Part shown: positions 38,501-48,695 of the stretch, one piece after another
Position numbering within the stretch: the first letter of the stretch is position 1
How the letters are laid out: each line of letters opens with the position of its first letter
Assembly: GCA_023630585.1 (NCBI GenBank)
Contig: CM042558.1
Span: 2,653,300-2,717,299 of the forward strand
Direction: 5' to 3'
DNA length: 64,000 bases
From: Cranoglanis bouderius
Taxonomy: Eukaryota > Chordata > Actinopteri > Siluriformes > Cranoglanididae
The notes under the pieces: generated by a model
The model's input: only the letters and a program-made list of their open reading frames with translations
What the model was told of the DNA's origin: nothing
Databases searched by the model: none
Made by a program: the position numbers and the translations under genes

Positions 38501-38724
38501 TATAGATTATTATTATATATTAGATATATTAGGAGATTATTATAGATGTGTATTAACCATGTTTCTTTGAATGTCAAGAAGAATAACAGAATAACACTGT
38601 GCACTCATACTGAGTGTGTGTGTGTGTGTGTGTGAGTGTGATTTTACCTACCTGTTCCACCCTGAAGCGTAGGCTGAGCCAACCAAAGCAGCAGCGCCGT
38701 CCGGAGAAGCGCTCGTCCCGGCAT
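14328..38724 (-). CDS. Elastin-like Gly/Pro-rich secreted matrix protein (calymmin-like)
   Basis: I assemble 46 coding exons totalling 3,297 bp, or 1,098 aa. The start is MPGRALLRTALLLWLAQPTL, a clear signal peptide. Every intron is phase 1, usually splitting a Gly codon, and every internal exon is a multiple of three. Both traits are known for tropoelastin. Most exons encode one module, opening with Gly-Tyr-Gly and closing with Lys-Pro in the 5' half or Lys-Tyr in the 3' half. Residues about 394-691 come from a single Pro-rich exon. The protein ends EFFGNGYHG. It lacks the Cys pair and basic GRKRK tail of true elastin, so elastin itself is unlikely. Zebrafish calymmin (cmn), a notochord-sheath protein, is my best guess from design, not from alignment. 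The ATG follows a pyrimidine tract and CAG, so a non-coding first exon upstream is likely. The last exon holds only two bases plus TGA before the 3' UTR. Confidence 0.85.
14580..14637. repeat. (ATT)n microsatellite
   Basis: ATT trinucleotide run in the last-but-one intron of the matrix gene. Confidence 0.85.
15360..15411. repeat. (TG)n microsatellite
   Basis: TG run just downstream of exon 43 of the matrix gene in genomic order. Confidence 0.9.
15717..15780. repeat. (CA)n microsatellite next to an exon
   Basis: CA run starting four bases from the exon 42 boundary. On the minus strand it is the (TG)n tract leading into the acceptor 'tgtgttcag'. Confidence 0.85.
15960..16452. repeat. Minisatellite with ~65-bp units
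   Basis: Units of the form 'cctatatagtgaatagggtgagtggtttgggacacgtcc...gatgatggtgttaatgtgg' repeat about seven times. The array breaks at 16,452 and resumes in shortened form at about 18,970-19,030, on the far side of the tRNA-bearing insertion. Confidence 0.8.
16732..16922. repeat. Internal block A, first copy
   Basis: The text 'gttcatagctcag.gtagggcaatgctttcca...gtctgcc.gaaaaa...aagcattcatga.aaattctatcacatgtgtg' recurs at 18,179-18,367 with substitutions and small gaps. Its presence twice inside the insertion supports an origin from a tandem array. Confidence 0.7.
16975..17047 (+). tRNA. tRNA-Arg (anticodon TCG)
   Basis: The 73-base sequence folds as a full cloverleaf. The acceptor stem GGCCCAG pairs with CTGGGTC (one G-U). 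The D arm contains TGGCCTAATGGATAAGGCA, the anticodon stem TCAGC/GCTGA encloses loop CTTCGGA, and the T arm holds the B box GGTTCGAGTCC. The discriminator base is G. It is probably functional and reads CGA codons. Confidence 0.93.
17618..17689 (+). tRNA. tRNA-Pro (anticodon CGG)
   Basis: The 72-base cloverleaf has acceptor stem GGCTCGT/ACGAGCC, the D arm motif TGGTCTAGGGGTATGA, anticodon loop TTCGGGT with anticodon CGG, and B box GGTTCAAATCC. The sequence appears the same as the vertebrate tRNA-Pro(CGG) I know. The gene is intact. Confidence 0.95.
17756..17793 (+). pseudogene. tRNA-Pro-derived fragment
   Basis: 'gcttcaaatcccagatgagccc' matches the T arm and 3' acceptor strand of the intact tRNA-Pro 100 bp upstream, with three or so changes. 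A 5' half is not recognisable. Confidence 0.5.
18179..18367. repeat. Internal block A, second copy
   Basis: Diverged copy of the 16,732-16,922 block with a small duplication 'gtcggaaggaaggaaagttggaagg'. Confidence 0.65.
21408..23022 (+). mobile_element. Nearly complete Tc1-like transposon
   Basis: The ends 'tacagtactgtgcaaaagttttaggc' and 'cctaaaacttttgtatagtactgta' start long (about 190-bp) inverted repeats. The plus-strand transposase starts at 21,820 with MARLSTATRQKVVILHQQGL, followed by two helix-turn-helix parts and the GRPRKLT hook. A short tandem duplication near 22,205-22,250 brings in a stop. The catalytic part then reads WTDESKFDIFG, QHDNNPK and DLNIIESVWDYMK, so the D..D..E set is visible. 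A final stop truncates the C-terminus. It is inactive but better kept than the other copies here. It sits between exons 30 and 31 of the matrix gene. Confidence 0.9.
24500..24913 (+). mobile_element. 3' part of a Tc1-like transposon
   Basis: The sequence reads as the transposase C-terminus in the plus direction (CDVVMEDWKRTPVATCEALV, then NSMPNRVKAVLENNGGH). It continues into an end with 'ggggtgtattcacttttgttg' and 'gtgaggggtgtactcacttttgtgagatactgt'. The 5' part is missing. It starts about 30 bp from matrix gene exon 26. Confidence 0.75.
25560..26453 (-). other. Matrix gene exon 25, large Pro-rich exon
   Basis: One 894-bp exon (298 codons), far longer than its 27-168-bp neighbours. It starts GYGPVTNGNEKGKSL and continues as Pro/Gln/Lys-rich text with a recurring PQ(G/T)K(D/G)PKP phrase. 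Three near-identical 60-bp units (25,806-25,985) encode repeats of AAPVYPQGNGPKPFAQVPQP. It likely forms an extended, disordered segment. The antisense 170-aa reading frame is a shadow. Confidence 0.9.
27152..27622. mobile_element. MITE with 16-bp perfect inverted ends
   Basis: CTCCAAAATTATTGGC (27,152-27,167) is the exact reverse complement of GCCAATAATTTTGGAG (27,607-27,622). The 471-bp element has no transposase. The ends resemble those of fish Tc1-like elements ('attattggcaccc'), so it is likely a non-autonomous Tc1 derivative. Confidence 0.8.
30115..31239 (-). mobile_element. Tc1-like transposon, decayed
   Basis: Ends 'gatcagccataacattaaa(a)ccac' are inverted at 30,121 and 31,231. Minus-strand transposase parts are VDLSDFDKCQIVMARQLGQS (N-terminal helix-turn-helix), LQWAHDHQNWTMEQWKKVAW with SDES, GLFQQDNAPCHTAK, and SPDLNPIEHLWVVLDK. 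The C-terminal part is long and open, while the N-terminal part has frameshifts. It lies between exons 11 and 12 of the matrix gene. Confidence 0.88.
31483..32973 (-). mobile_element. Tc1-like transposon with ~200-bp inverted ends, decayed
   Basis: The left end starts 'tacagtggtgcttgaaggttggtgaacc' and the right end finishes 'gaagcaccactgta'. The inverted repeats run on through 'gcatatgacctaaaacatcatcagattttcac'. The minus-strand transposase keeps VMQRDNDPKHTSPSTKKWLK and SPDFNPIEILWKDLKQ, but stops and frameshifts split the N-terminal half. It lies about 45 bp from exon 10 of the matrix gene. Confidence 0.88.
33450..33501. repeat. (TAA)n microsatellite
   Basis: TAA trinucleotide run in a matrix-gene intron. 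Confidence 0.85.
35514..35560. repeat. (TTTA)n microsatellite
   Basis: Tetranucleotide TTTA run in the intron between exons 3 and 4 of the matrix gene. Confidence 0.85.
36436..38651. other. Intron 1 of the matrix gene
   Basis: A 2.2-kb AT-rich intron after the signal-peptide exon. Apart from a SINE-like copy near 38,000 I see no coding or structured feature. Regulatory elements could lie here but none can be named. Confidence 0.5.
37955..38260 (+). mobile_element. tRNA-derived SINE, degraded
   Basis: 'cctgagtggcgcaac' resembles a tRNA A box and 'agtttgaatccc' a B box, at tRNA-like spacing. The tail ('ggtactctgtctttgtgtttgtgtgctcatgtatgcagagg') has no coding sense. The family is not named. 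Confidence 0.5.
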
Positions 38725-38839
38725 CCTGAAAGTGAGAGAGAGAGAGAGACGGAGTGACAAAGGATGCTCAAGCTCCTCCACACCTTTATAACTGATCCTG
38801 TTCACTTTCATTAACTCCTCCTCTCCTCTTTTTACCATT

Positions 38840-38870
<31 letters not shown>

Positions 38871-39024
38871 GAGCGCAGATGAATTCTGGATTCTGATTGG
38901 TCCGAAGGTTTGGATTTTTTTTAAAAAGAAGTGTAATTGTTGATATTGTGTACTTTCCTGTAAAGAGACATTTAAGGAAGGAGTCTCCAGTGTCAGCGCT
39001 TGAAGGTAAAGCCATAAGACACTC

Positions 39025-39057
<33 letters not shown>

Positions 39058-39240
39058 GTCTTCATTTTTTCTTTTCTTTTCTGTATATCTGTAAGGCATG
39101 CTCCAGAGATACATAAGGGAAAAAAGCAAAGATAAATGAAAGCAAAGCCAGACACTGGGTGCAGTCTTTGAAAAGCCACCTCGCAGACAGACACTAGGTC
39201 AACACCAGCATACATCACTCACACACTAATAGCTTTGTTA
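38725..39240 (-). promoter_or_regulatory. Upstream region of the matrix gene
   Basis: The stretch before the ATG holds a (CT)n tract ending CAG at 38,725, which looks like an acceptor for the coding first exon. A non-coding leader exon and promoter should lie further up. CA runs (38,841-38,870) and an ATT run (39,027-39,057) are present, and no TATA box is clear. Confidence 0.35.
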
Positions 39241-39747
39241 AACACACAGCGCAAACACACAGCAGTCTATAGAGGGTCAGTAATGAAGTGGACGAGCTGC
39301 CTGAAGTAGATCTTAAATAAAAATGACCAATATGTTATGATATCAATCGATCAATATGTGTTTTTATTCGCATTTGTTCAGGACTTCGAAATCACGTGAA
39401 ATACCACAGAGGAAAAGCGAATGCATGGATTTACTGCACATAGTAAACGCTATGTAATGGACGTATGGATTTAGACAGAGTTTCCTCTCTGTTTTTAGGC
39501 AGGGTTTTCCATGAACTCACTCGAACGGGTGACCTAAGATGTCTCACCCAGGACTGACATTCCACATCCTGCCCTTTGACCCCTGAGGCCTGTCACATGA
39601 CTGGATTTATGCAGGATATCACAGATCGTGTTATAATGAACCAGTAGGGGTTACGCGACCACTCCTTTTTCCTAGTCAGCCCCTGTTAGTGAGAAAGTAA
39701 ATAAATCAGTGCAATAAATGTGCAAAATAATAAACCTGAGGATGATA

Positions 39748-39806
39748 TACATATGATTTGTACCAATACATATGATTTGTACCAATACATATGATTTGTA
39801 CCAATT
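39748..39806. repeat. Three 19-bp tandem units
   Basis: 'catatgatttgtaccaata' is repeated three times in a row without change apart from the last few bases. Confidence 0.85.
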
Positions 39807-40095
39807 ATTAAAATGCGCTTGAGTGAATTTCAGTGCATTTGTTGATTCTGAAACTGAGAGTGAAGAAACTCCTTACAGATTAATGCTGGATGAAGGATGC
39901 AGGGTCTGGGAGGTTTTTCCACCATGTTCAACTCCTCAGTAGTATCCAAATGGAGCGTGCGCCACTGATCTGACTCTAAACTAGCTGATGTGCAACCTGC
40001 CACTCTAAAAGCGTTCAATCACACACCACTGGTCACGACGGAATTCACTCTGCCACAGTGCAAGTTTGTTTTTTGCTTTAAAGCTTTTTTTTTTA

Positions 40096-40440
40096 AAGAT
40101 TAAAGTGGACTGGGATTAGTGGTTAGCACGTTTGCCTTGCACCTCTGGGGTTGGGGGTTCAAATCCCGCCTCCGCCCTGTGTGTGCGCCGAGTTTGCGTG
40201 TTCTCCTCATGCTTCAGGGGTTTCCTCAGGGTACTCCCGTTTCCTCCGGCAGTCCAAAGACATGCGTTGTAGGCTGACTGGCATTTCCAAATTGTCCATG
40301 TTGTGTGTGATTGCGCCCTGCAATGGGTCGGCACCCTATCTAGACTGTCCCCAGCCTCGTTCCCTGAGTTCCCTGGGATAGGCTCCAGGCTCCCCGCAAT
40401 CCTGTAAGTGGTATGGATGGATGGATTTTTCAGCTTAGTC
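40096..40440 (+). mobile_element. SINE with L2-like 3' tail
   Basis: The head 'tagtggttagcacgtttgccttgcacctc' followed by 'gggttcaaatccc' is tRNA-like with A and B boxes. The tail 'gccctgcaatgggtcggcaccc...gggataggctccaggctccccg' is the conserved 3' end shared with L2-type LINEs in fish. It ends in 'atggatggatgg' repeats. Inactive insertion in the spacer between the matrix gene and PATL2. Confidence 0.8.
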
Positions 40441-42878
40441 TTGTGCAGTTGACTGTAGAATTAACTTCATTTAGTGTGAAATATTTTCAGACAAACAATT
40501 AAAGTCCAGCTAGCTTATTCTCAGGTAGTCGGGACACTCTGGTCATTTCATGATGATAAACTCAAAACTGAATTGAAACGTCAGCTTGGGTGTTCACACA
40601 CACCTGTGGGCCAAAAAACAGACATCTTGTGTATGTGAACATTTATCATGCATGCAGACCTCCCACACTGACAGTAACTTTTTTTTTTTTTTATGCAAAC
40701 GTCGACACGTTGAGAATCCGGTAAAATGCCAAGCACAGCAAAGAAAAATAATCAGGTCAGGAGTCTTTAAAGTCAGTCTCCAGTTATAGCTGGTCACTAA
40801 ACTGACTGTGTTTTGAGAGTAAGAAAAATGTTTGCACGTGCAGACTTAATGGTGATTTTGAATTTCTGGATGTTTTCAGTGATTCAGATTCAATATGACT
40901 CAGTCGACTGATTCGACTCCCGAATGACTCTCAAAACGGCTCATCCATGTGAATCGACTCTCAGAGTGCACCTTAAAGAGTCGACCCCTTCAGGAACAAT
41001 GCAAGAATTACAATGCAAGAATACTGTGGTTTCATATAAATCCTGTCATATACAACCACTAAATAATGTGTATTATGAAGACATTAGGAAAAAAAAAAAT
41101 CAAGCTAGGAAGGAAGTAGCAGGGATCTAGAGAGCGTTGGAGTCTCTGGTGAGTTTACGTAACCATGTACAGTTAGCTTGCTTTGCTAATCTAATCAGAG
41201 AATTGTTAGCTAGTAGAGAAACCTAGCATGTAACGTGTAAAACAAACAAGCAGTTTCCCACACATTTGTTGTATTTTTATTATTTTAGAATCACAGAAAC
41301 CACAAGATTCTGCAATTTAAAAATTTAAAAAATGGACAATATTTACTCTGATGAAATTAGTTTGTCGCGATCAACATATTGAGACCTTGAATGAGTAGAT
41401 AGCTCCTGCTTATGAGGAATAATCATTCAATTTGGTCGTTTTAATGGTGGAGTAATTGTAATTGAGGAGTAATGGAGGTGCTAGCAAAAGCTGAAGGCCT
41501 GCTATGCTAACTGCGCAAAACCAACTTCGAGAGAAGAGCAGTGAACATGTTGATAACTACTGAGCGATGGAAGTTCATGGGCCCTACACATGGTTGACAG
41601 GATGTTAGCTTAGCGCTCTGTGTAGCGTGCTGAAAATTGGGCTGAGAACACAAAGATGCTACAGAAGAGCCTCAAGCTGAGGGAGAAATAAAACTAGCAG
41701 CTAAATCCCATATTTTAAGCTCACATTTTCAGCTAGCATCTTTATACCACCAGTAAACTTTTTGGTCAGGTTTTTTTTTTGTTTGTTTTTTGTGTCATCA
41801 CCAGCTAAGCTCAGCTAGCATGTTTCTTTCTTTTTCTTTGTTCCTCTTTTTAAAAAAAAGTAATTTATTTGAACAGAGTTAGCATTTTCACCACAAGCTA
41901 ACTAGATTTTTACCAACAGTTACGCCTGCCTGCATTGGTTTCCATTGTTAGCAGAAAGAAAGAAGAAAGACAAGAGACTTCACTTCTTTATTCTTCATTT
42001 GTTCTTCTTCTTCTTCACCACCATGTGAACATCCTCCTCTCTTTCCCTTCGCTCGGCCCCTGCAAACACAGCTCTTCTGAAAATCATGCTAAGATGCTAG
42101 CATGCGTTTGCTGCCAAGTATTTTCACCAATTATACATTATAATCTTGATTTGCAGTTACAAAAGGTATGGCTAGGCATTTCAGTCATTTTAATTTGAGA
42201 CAAAAAAAAAAAAAAAAAGAACCAGGGACATGTACCACCTGCTAATATCATCAGGACATTACAAGAAAGTACCTTTTCATCCTACTGCAAGAATTCCTAA
42301 GTTACTACTTTTTTTATTTATTTATTTCACCCACAAGCTGAACAGAGTTTGCTTCATCCAGCTTCTCTTTATTTTTTCCTCTCTCTTGACATTAATAAGA
42401 CAAAAGCACAGCTTGTCATGTTACTGAGAAACCACAAAGCGTAAACTCCTCGGTCATGAAGACTTTCCCATTTTGGAATTAGCTCATAAAATCTAATGAA
42501 GCGATTGATGTTAAGGCTACAAACAAATATTTATGAGGTACAGGTAAAGATGATAGTTTCTTCCAAACATAAAACATTAGTAGTGATATTATGCGTGTTG
42601 AATGTCTATGTACGGTATACATCTGCTCTATATGACTGGATGATGTAAAGTAGCATTAGGCATTTATTCTTAAAACAGGGACTTCAGTTTTCCTTTAGTG
42701 TATGAACACCAAACTCACAGCCCCCTTCTATTCAAACATTCCCTACATAACTCGTCCTCGGAGTCCATTCCAGTATCTTTACTCATCACGGGAGACAAGG
42801 GGACAATATTGGTTCTGTCTGCCAAGTGTACAGTCTATACATACCATCCGGAGAAGTACACACACACACGGCAAATTG

Positions 42879-43945
42879 TACAACCCCAATTCCAAAAAAG
42901 TTGGGACGCCGTGTAAAATGTAAATAAAAACAGAATGCAACGATTTGCAAATCTCAAATCGATTTGCACGTCTAAAAAAAAAAATTCGGACGGGAACAAC
43001 AAAAGGCTGGAAAAGTAAGTGTTACTAAAAAGAAGCAGTTGGAGGTTAATTAGCAACAGATCAGTAACATGATTGGGTATAAAAAGAGTATCTTAAAGAG
43101 GCAGAGTCTCTCAGAAGTAAAGATGGACAGAGGCTCACCAATCTGCGAAAAACTGCGTCCACAAATTGTGGAACAATTTCAGGATAATGTTCAACGTAAA
43201 ATTGCGAAGACTTTAATATCTCCTCATCTACAGTGCATATAATCATCAAAAGATTCCGAGAATCTGGAGAAATCTCTGTGCACAAGGGACAAGGGTAAAA
43301 ATCAATATTGCGTGCCTGTGATCTTCAGGTGGCACTGGATTAAAAACAGGCATGATTCTGTAGTGGAAATCACTGCATGGGCTCAGAAACACCTCCAGAA
43401 CTCATTGTCTGAACATAGTTCACCGTGCCATCCACAAATGCTGGTTAAAGCTCTATCATGCAAAGAAGCAGCCATATGTGAACATGATCCTGAAACGCCG
43501 CCGTCTTCTCTGGGCCAAAGCTCAGTTAAAACTGTTCTGTGGTCAGATGAATCGAAATTTGAAATTCTTTTTGGAAACCATGGATGCCGTATCCTCTGGA
43601 ATAAAGAGGACTAAAGAGGAGCGGGACCATCCAGCTTTTTATCAATGCTCAGTTCAAAAGCCTGCATCTCTGGTGGTATGGGGGTGCATTAGTCCCTATG
43701 GAATGGGGAGCTTGCACATTTGGAAACATGGCCCTGTCCCACCTTTTTTGAGACATGTATCCATCAAATTTTAAAATGACCTTATTTTTTCCCTTTAAAA
43801 TGGTACATTTCCTCAGTTTAATCATTTGATATGTTCTCCATGTTCTATTGTGAATAAAATATGGGTTTATGAGATTTGTAAATCATTGCATTCCGTTTTT
43901 ATTTACATTACACAGTGTCCCAACTTTTTTGGAATTGGGGGTGTA
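42879..43945 (+). mobile_element. Internally deleted Tc1/mariner-like transposon
   Basis: Inverted ends 'tacaaccccaattccaaaaaagttgggac' (42,879) and 'gtcccaacttttttggaattgggggtgta' (to 43,945). Transposase pieces on the plus strand include VLWSDESKFEILFGNHGC and SLVVWGCISPYGMGSLHIWK. The C-terminal third is missing, so it is non-autonomous. Confidence 0.88.
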
Positions 43946-44149
43946 AAAGCCCAAGACGAATGAAGGAATGGAACAGAACGGTGATGGCCATATGACTGTT
44001 TGTTAGTTCGTTGGTTAATGGTAAACTGCTGGGCATCAAGCTACAACTCCATCCACCTGAAAAGTTCAGGTGGTGCTCATATAACATGTCCAAAACACTA
44101 AAATGCTAGTTCTTTGTATATAGTGCTTTTGGTTCTCAAGATCTGTCAG

Positions 44150-44305
44150 AGCCTAAAACCCAGGAACATTGGGTGAGGTCAGAATAGACTCTGGACAGGA
44201 TGCCAGATCATTCTATCCACTGCGTATTCCCAACTTGCACCAGTGCTCCCAGGATAGGACTAGGATAAAGCAGCTTACTGACAATGAATGAATGGCTAGC
44301 AGTCA
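44150..44305 (+). mobile_element. Degraded SINE/LINE 3' tail
   Basis: 'ctggacaggatgccagatcattctatcc ... cccaggataggactaggataaagcagcttactgacaatgaatgaatgg' has the layout of a fish SINE or L2 tail ending in ATGA repeats. The head is missing. Confidence 0.5.
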
Positions 44306-44309
44306 GGAT

Positions 44310-45230
44310 TAGCTGATCAACATGGCAGTAGCTGCTTTTCAATGGCTTCGTCACATGCAATGATTTTATGGCACAAATACAAAATCCTGAATTCTACTAC
44401 AAGGTGGATGCCGTGTGATGCTGTACAACGATGAATGTTAAATGCTAGTTTAATGTGGGAATGGAGGAACATGGAGGTTCTTACATTTCCAATCACTTTA
44501 CATTTACCCCAGCAGAACTCCCAGGAATGTGAAGCCCAAACCAGAAAGCCAGACGTTCGTATGGAGGCCATAGGGAGTCTCGGAGGAGTTTTAGCATGAC
44601 GTAAATGTTTAGACTGCAACCAGAGGCCTGTCTCAGTCTCTCTCTGACTCCCAAAGTCAGATCAACAAGCTGAAGATTTGTTGAACTATAAGTCGAAAAT
44701 GCAGACATCTAACCAATCAAAAAATAAATAAATAAAAACCTTTTACTCATTCAACACCTGCTCTTGGATCCATCATAACACGATACACCAGTGACTCAAC
44801 AGGACCAAAAGACCAAACTCTCAGAATGGGAGAGGTGATTTAGGTTGGCCACCCTCACACACTATTAAAGATCCGGTTTAAACACCATAAGATGTTTAAA
44901 CAAACCTCCACACAGAGCTCATTGCTAACCGCACATGGGAGCAACCAACATAAGCAGAGCTAAATAGAAATTCACGATAACATACCTGACTTATGAGTTG
45001 AAAAACCAAAACACACAAGTCACTGAAGTGTGAAACATAGAAGACAGAGCCATAGGTCTGAGGACTAAGCAGGTACATACACACCCCTCTCATTTTTTGC
45101 CAATGTACCTCAGCAATTAGCCCATTTTAATGCATCTCAATAACAAATGGATTTGAACACCATCAAGAAAAAAAATCCCCAGACATTACAAATAAAAACT
45201 CAGTTTTAGAAGTAGTATATTTTTAGAATT
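44310..45230. other. Spacer before PATL2 3' end
   Basis: No gene, RNA or clear repeat seen. Short open frames here have no recognisable protein features. The 40,441-42,878 part of the spacer is also empty apart from a diverged 'gattcgactc' repeat at about 40,880-40,990. Confidence 0.4.
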
Positions 45231-45233
45231 GCA

Positions 45234-45239
45234 TTTATT
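45234..45239 (-). promoter_or_regulatory. Candidate poly(A) signal of PATL2
   Basis: AATAAA on the minus strand, about 450 bp after the PATL2 stop codon. Confidence 0.5.
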
Positions 45240-45690
45240 CATTTTTTTGCATTTTATACATGCTGTTCAAGAGTGCTTAAATATCACTTAAGTGATTAAA
45301 TAAAGATACAATAAATAAAATTATTTGCACAGTGCTGGAAACGTACATGACATGAATTTGACAAAAATGAATATCTCCTAAATTAAAGAAAAACGGCTCG
45401 TTGCATTTTTTCTCTTTTAAGAAAGAACCCAAAGAGCCCGTTTGTGAAACTTAAATCAGTCCTGATATTTTTCACTCAAAGAGCTGAATTTTTTTTTCTT
45501 TCCCCATGGACATTTATACAAGTCTGGGTTTAATGTGTGGTTTAAGGTCAGAGAATTTTTGGGTAAGTGGAGGATCACCATCTGCTGGTAGCAGAAGGAG
45601 CCGACAAGGAAAGTGAGGAGTTTCTCTACAGAGGGGCTTAAAAAAAAAAGAAAGGAAAAAAAAAAAAAAAAAAGAAAAGGACATTTCCTC

Positions 45691-48651
45691 TCAGGAACCT
45701 ACAGCCAGATAGCCAGTTGAAGACCTGAAAAAAAAAAAAAAAAAAATAGAATTTTACAATATTAAAACAAAAAACGTAGGTATTTCCATATCTGCATATT
45801 ATCAAGATGTTTTAAAGAGAAACCAGGAAGGTGTCTTTCTATCCAACCTTGCACTAGATTTAAGTGATGGTTTCTGGGTAAGTGTACAGCGATGTGCATT
45901 AGATGAAGGATCAAACTGTTATCGTGTGAGCCGAGAAACTTCCCAAACGGCACTTGACGTGTGGAAATGTTCCTACCAAGGAAATGTTGATGAAAAGGTC
46001 CAAGAGGTATTTTAAAACACAGGAATGGACTTACTCCATGTTGTTCTTGAGCTGCTGGACAGTGCGTTTGTCCAAATAACGACAGAACAGCGTGAGCAGA
46101 TTGGAGGGCAAGCAGAGCGGCTCGATGAGGGACGAGCGGGATAGCTGCCGCGCCACGTTGAAAACAGTGTCCGTCCTAGCAGAGAGGAAGGCAAATGGTT
46201 ATAAAAAAATTTTTTAAGGGTATACAGGACATATTTGAAATATATGCACCATCCTGAAATCCTCCCACTGCATTACCAGGTCTCGAAATCGCCAATGCTT
46301 GGCTCCATGGGAACGTCGGAGGTCAGGAGTCTCTCACCTTGTGAAAGCAATGCGTACAGCAGTGACAGACCAAACTAAAATAAACAAACACATGATTGGA
46401 ACATTTTGGTGCAAAAGTTTTAATATAGTTGCACACGGCAGCTCGGACAGTAGCACAGCTTCAAATCGCAGGTTATGTTAATGCACTCGTGCCAATACGT
46501 GGTACTATGGTTTCTTTAGTAACAACTCCTCAGGCAGATACTTTACATAAGAGGAGACTGAGAGACAACCTTAGTTTTTCCCTCATTTCTACACTGTGAA
46601 GCACATAGCCCCAGAGCAGACTGAATTCCTGCTGAAATAAGGATTAAAAGAGAAAAAAAAAGTACAAACCTTATTTTGGCAGGCCAGTGTTAAGCGGGAG
46701 TCTTTGGAGTCAGGTAAGGCTGTGGTGAAGTCCCGGAGGATGCTGACCAGCTGGGAGAACGTCAATGTGCTGATCACAGCTCGGAGTGATGGGTAGAGGA
46801 CAGGAAGAGCCTGATGGAAGGAGGAGTTCAATTCAATTATTTCTTACACTATTGGCCTACCGTTCCCTCATGGTGACCTTACATTGCTAACACAAAACAT
46901 GATGGGGCATCAGCTGTTTTACTCCTTTCCGTCCAATTAAAAACCACTGTTTAAACGGCATAAAGATGCTTTATCAGGTTTAGAAGATGCTGTAGTCCAT
47001 CCTCTTGGTATTTTCATATAGTACAGTTTTCAGTTTGCTTTGTTTATTAATCAGGAAATACTGTACATCTGGATTGAAGGCCTTTTTTTTTTTTTTTTAC
47101 CATCGTCTGTGCGTTAGCAGGACAACGCACACACTTGTATGGTATCAGAGCATACTGTATTTTACAAGTACGAGTAAAAGAGCATGGCACTGTTGGTATT
47201 TATGCATCCCTAATTACAACAATTGGTCATCGCAGAAGCACATTAAATCAAAGCACTAAGCCCACTATTATCACTAATGAACAGAAATAACAAGCCAAAA
47301 GCTTCGGACCTCATCTACATCTCGGCTCATCAGCGCCGGCAGGTGTGTTGTGATCGCGCTCAGAACCTGCAAAGATGCATCATGGGATAGAAATGGGAGG
47401 AGCCTTGACAGCAGTTTTTTCCCTTTTGAAACCAAGAGGCATGGTAGAAACTCTTCTGCAGACTCCCTTTATAAAAAATAAATAAATAAATAAAGCATGA
47501 GAATATGCAAAAAATTACAGAAAATATTGTAAAGAATCCAAGCCAAGCATGTGTGTCCTACAAAGAGTTTGGGTTGCGTAGTTGGCTGCTGATTTGCTCC
47601 ACTCCTCTCTGAATGGTCTTTAGCCTTCTCTGCCTCTCCTCCTCATCCGAAACGCTAGCCTTCGTTCTCTCGGCTTCCTCCACCCCCAACAAAATGATGT
47701 AGCACTGAGAGCAGGGCAGATGGAGGAGCAGAATTGCTGTACACATCCTGAAGAACGAACACACCTAAACAAAGTGCTGAGCTAATCAACCACCACACCA
47801 TGACCTGGAGAATCTCTGGTGGCCAGTGGACCTCCACGAGTGGAGTTAATTTTGGGAATTTTTACACTTGTCTCAAATACAAATTAGTCTTAAATTAGAG
47901 AAACAGACATAATGCTCAAGCAGTAAATCCAAATGATCCATAGTATCTTCCGGAGCCAATCTTCCAGTACAGATTATCCAATGGTCCTCAAATGTCTAAT
48001 GTTAGAAATTTACCATCTACCCGTGTTCAGTTCCCATTCAACAGTGTTTACCACACAAACACCAGGGAATTTAAAAAAAACAAAAGCAACACTGATTTGT
48101 AGAAATTATACAGTAGGCTATATATTTGGTCAAGCCCACCATTACGATCAACAAAATGACTCCTCACCTTCTCAATGGTGTTCAGCACCTCGAGTTTCTG
48201 TTGTCTGATATCTTTCTGTTCCTGGTAAATAGGTTGGGGGAAAAAAGCAAATAAGCAATTCATAAATATTATCATTATATAACCATTTTGAATTTTCATC
48301 GAGGTCTCCCTCACCTCCATGGTGTGACCATGGACAGCATCGATGGCTCGACGTGGCGAGTAACACGTAGAAACGGCAACTTGACCCAGCGAGCCCTCAA
48401 TATGAACCACTAGAACATGAAACACATGCAAACTATGTAGTGACAAATCTATAGTTTAGCCTCACCTTTTCTGTTCCTTGTGTTAGCATGCTAAATAGTG
48501 AGCAGGAAGCCATGGGACACAAGTTCATACCTGGAGTGTACGATACGGTTTTGTTGACATATGGTGTAGTGAGTTTGGGTGGTTCCCTCTTGGAGCGGTC
48601 ACCCAGCATTTCTTCCTCAGCCAATTTGTTCTCCAGTCTCCGATAGTACTC

Positions 48652-48695
<44 letters not shown>

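Larger units (their letters stand above)
26959..38724 (-). other. Matrix gene exons 1-24 (GYG..KP modules)
   Basis: Coordinates, high to low: 38724-38652, 36435-36385, 36296-36240, 35426-35382, 35302-35267, 35000-34935, 34149-34084, 33869-33843, 33241-33203, 33070-33020, 31367-31311, 29936-29886, 29788-29732, 29654-29607, 29462-29415, 29332-29294, 29207-29157, 28678-28628, 28361-28329, 28221-28174, 28079-28038, 27929-27885, 27764-27705, 26997-26959. Each has an AG acceptor and a GT donor in phase 1. Typical modules read GYGPAPVASKGRGPKPN and GYGGYPNGGAKAPKP. The lysines before proline resemble the KP cross-linking domains of elastin, so lysyl-oxidase cross-linking is plausible but inferred. 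Confidence 0.85.

Noticed and set aside
14328..38724. Calling the gene elastin (eln)
   Set aside because: The exon phase and KP modules fit, but the C-terminus is EFFGNGYHG without the elastin Cys pair and basic tail, there are few Ala-rich KA cross-link exons, and the Pro-rich 298-codon exon is foreign to elastin.
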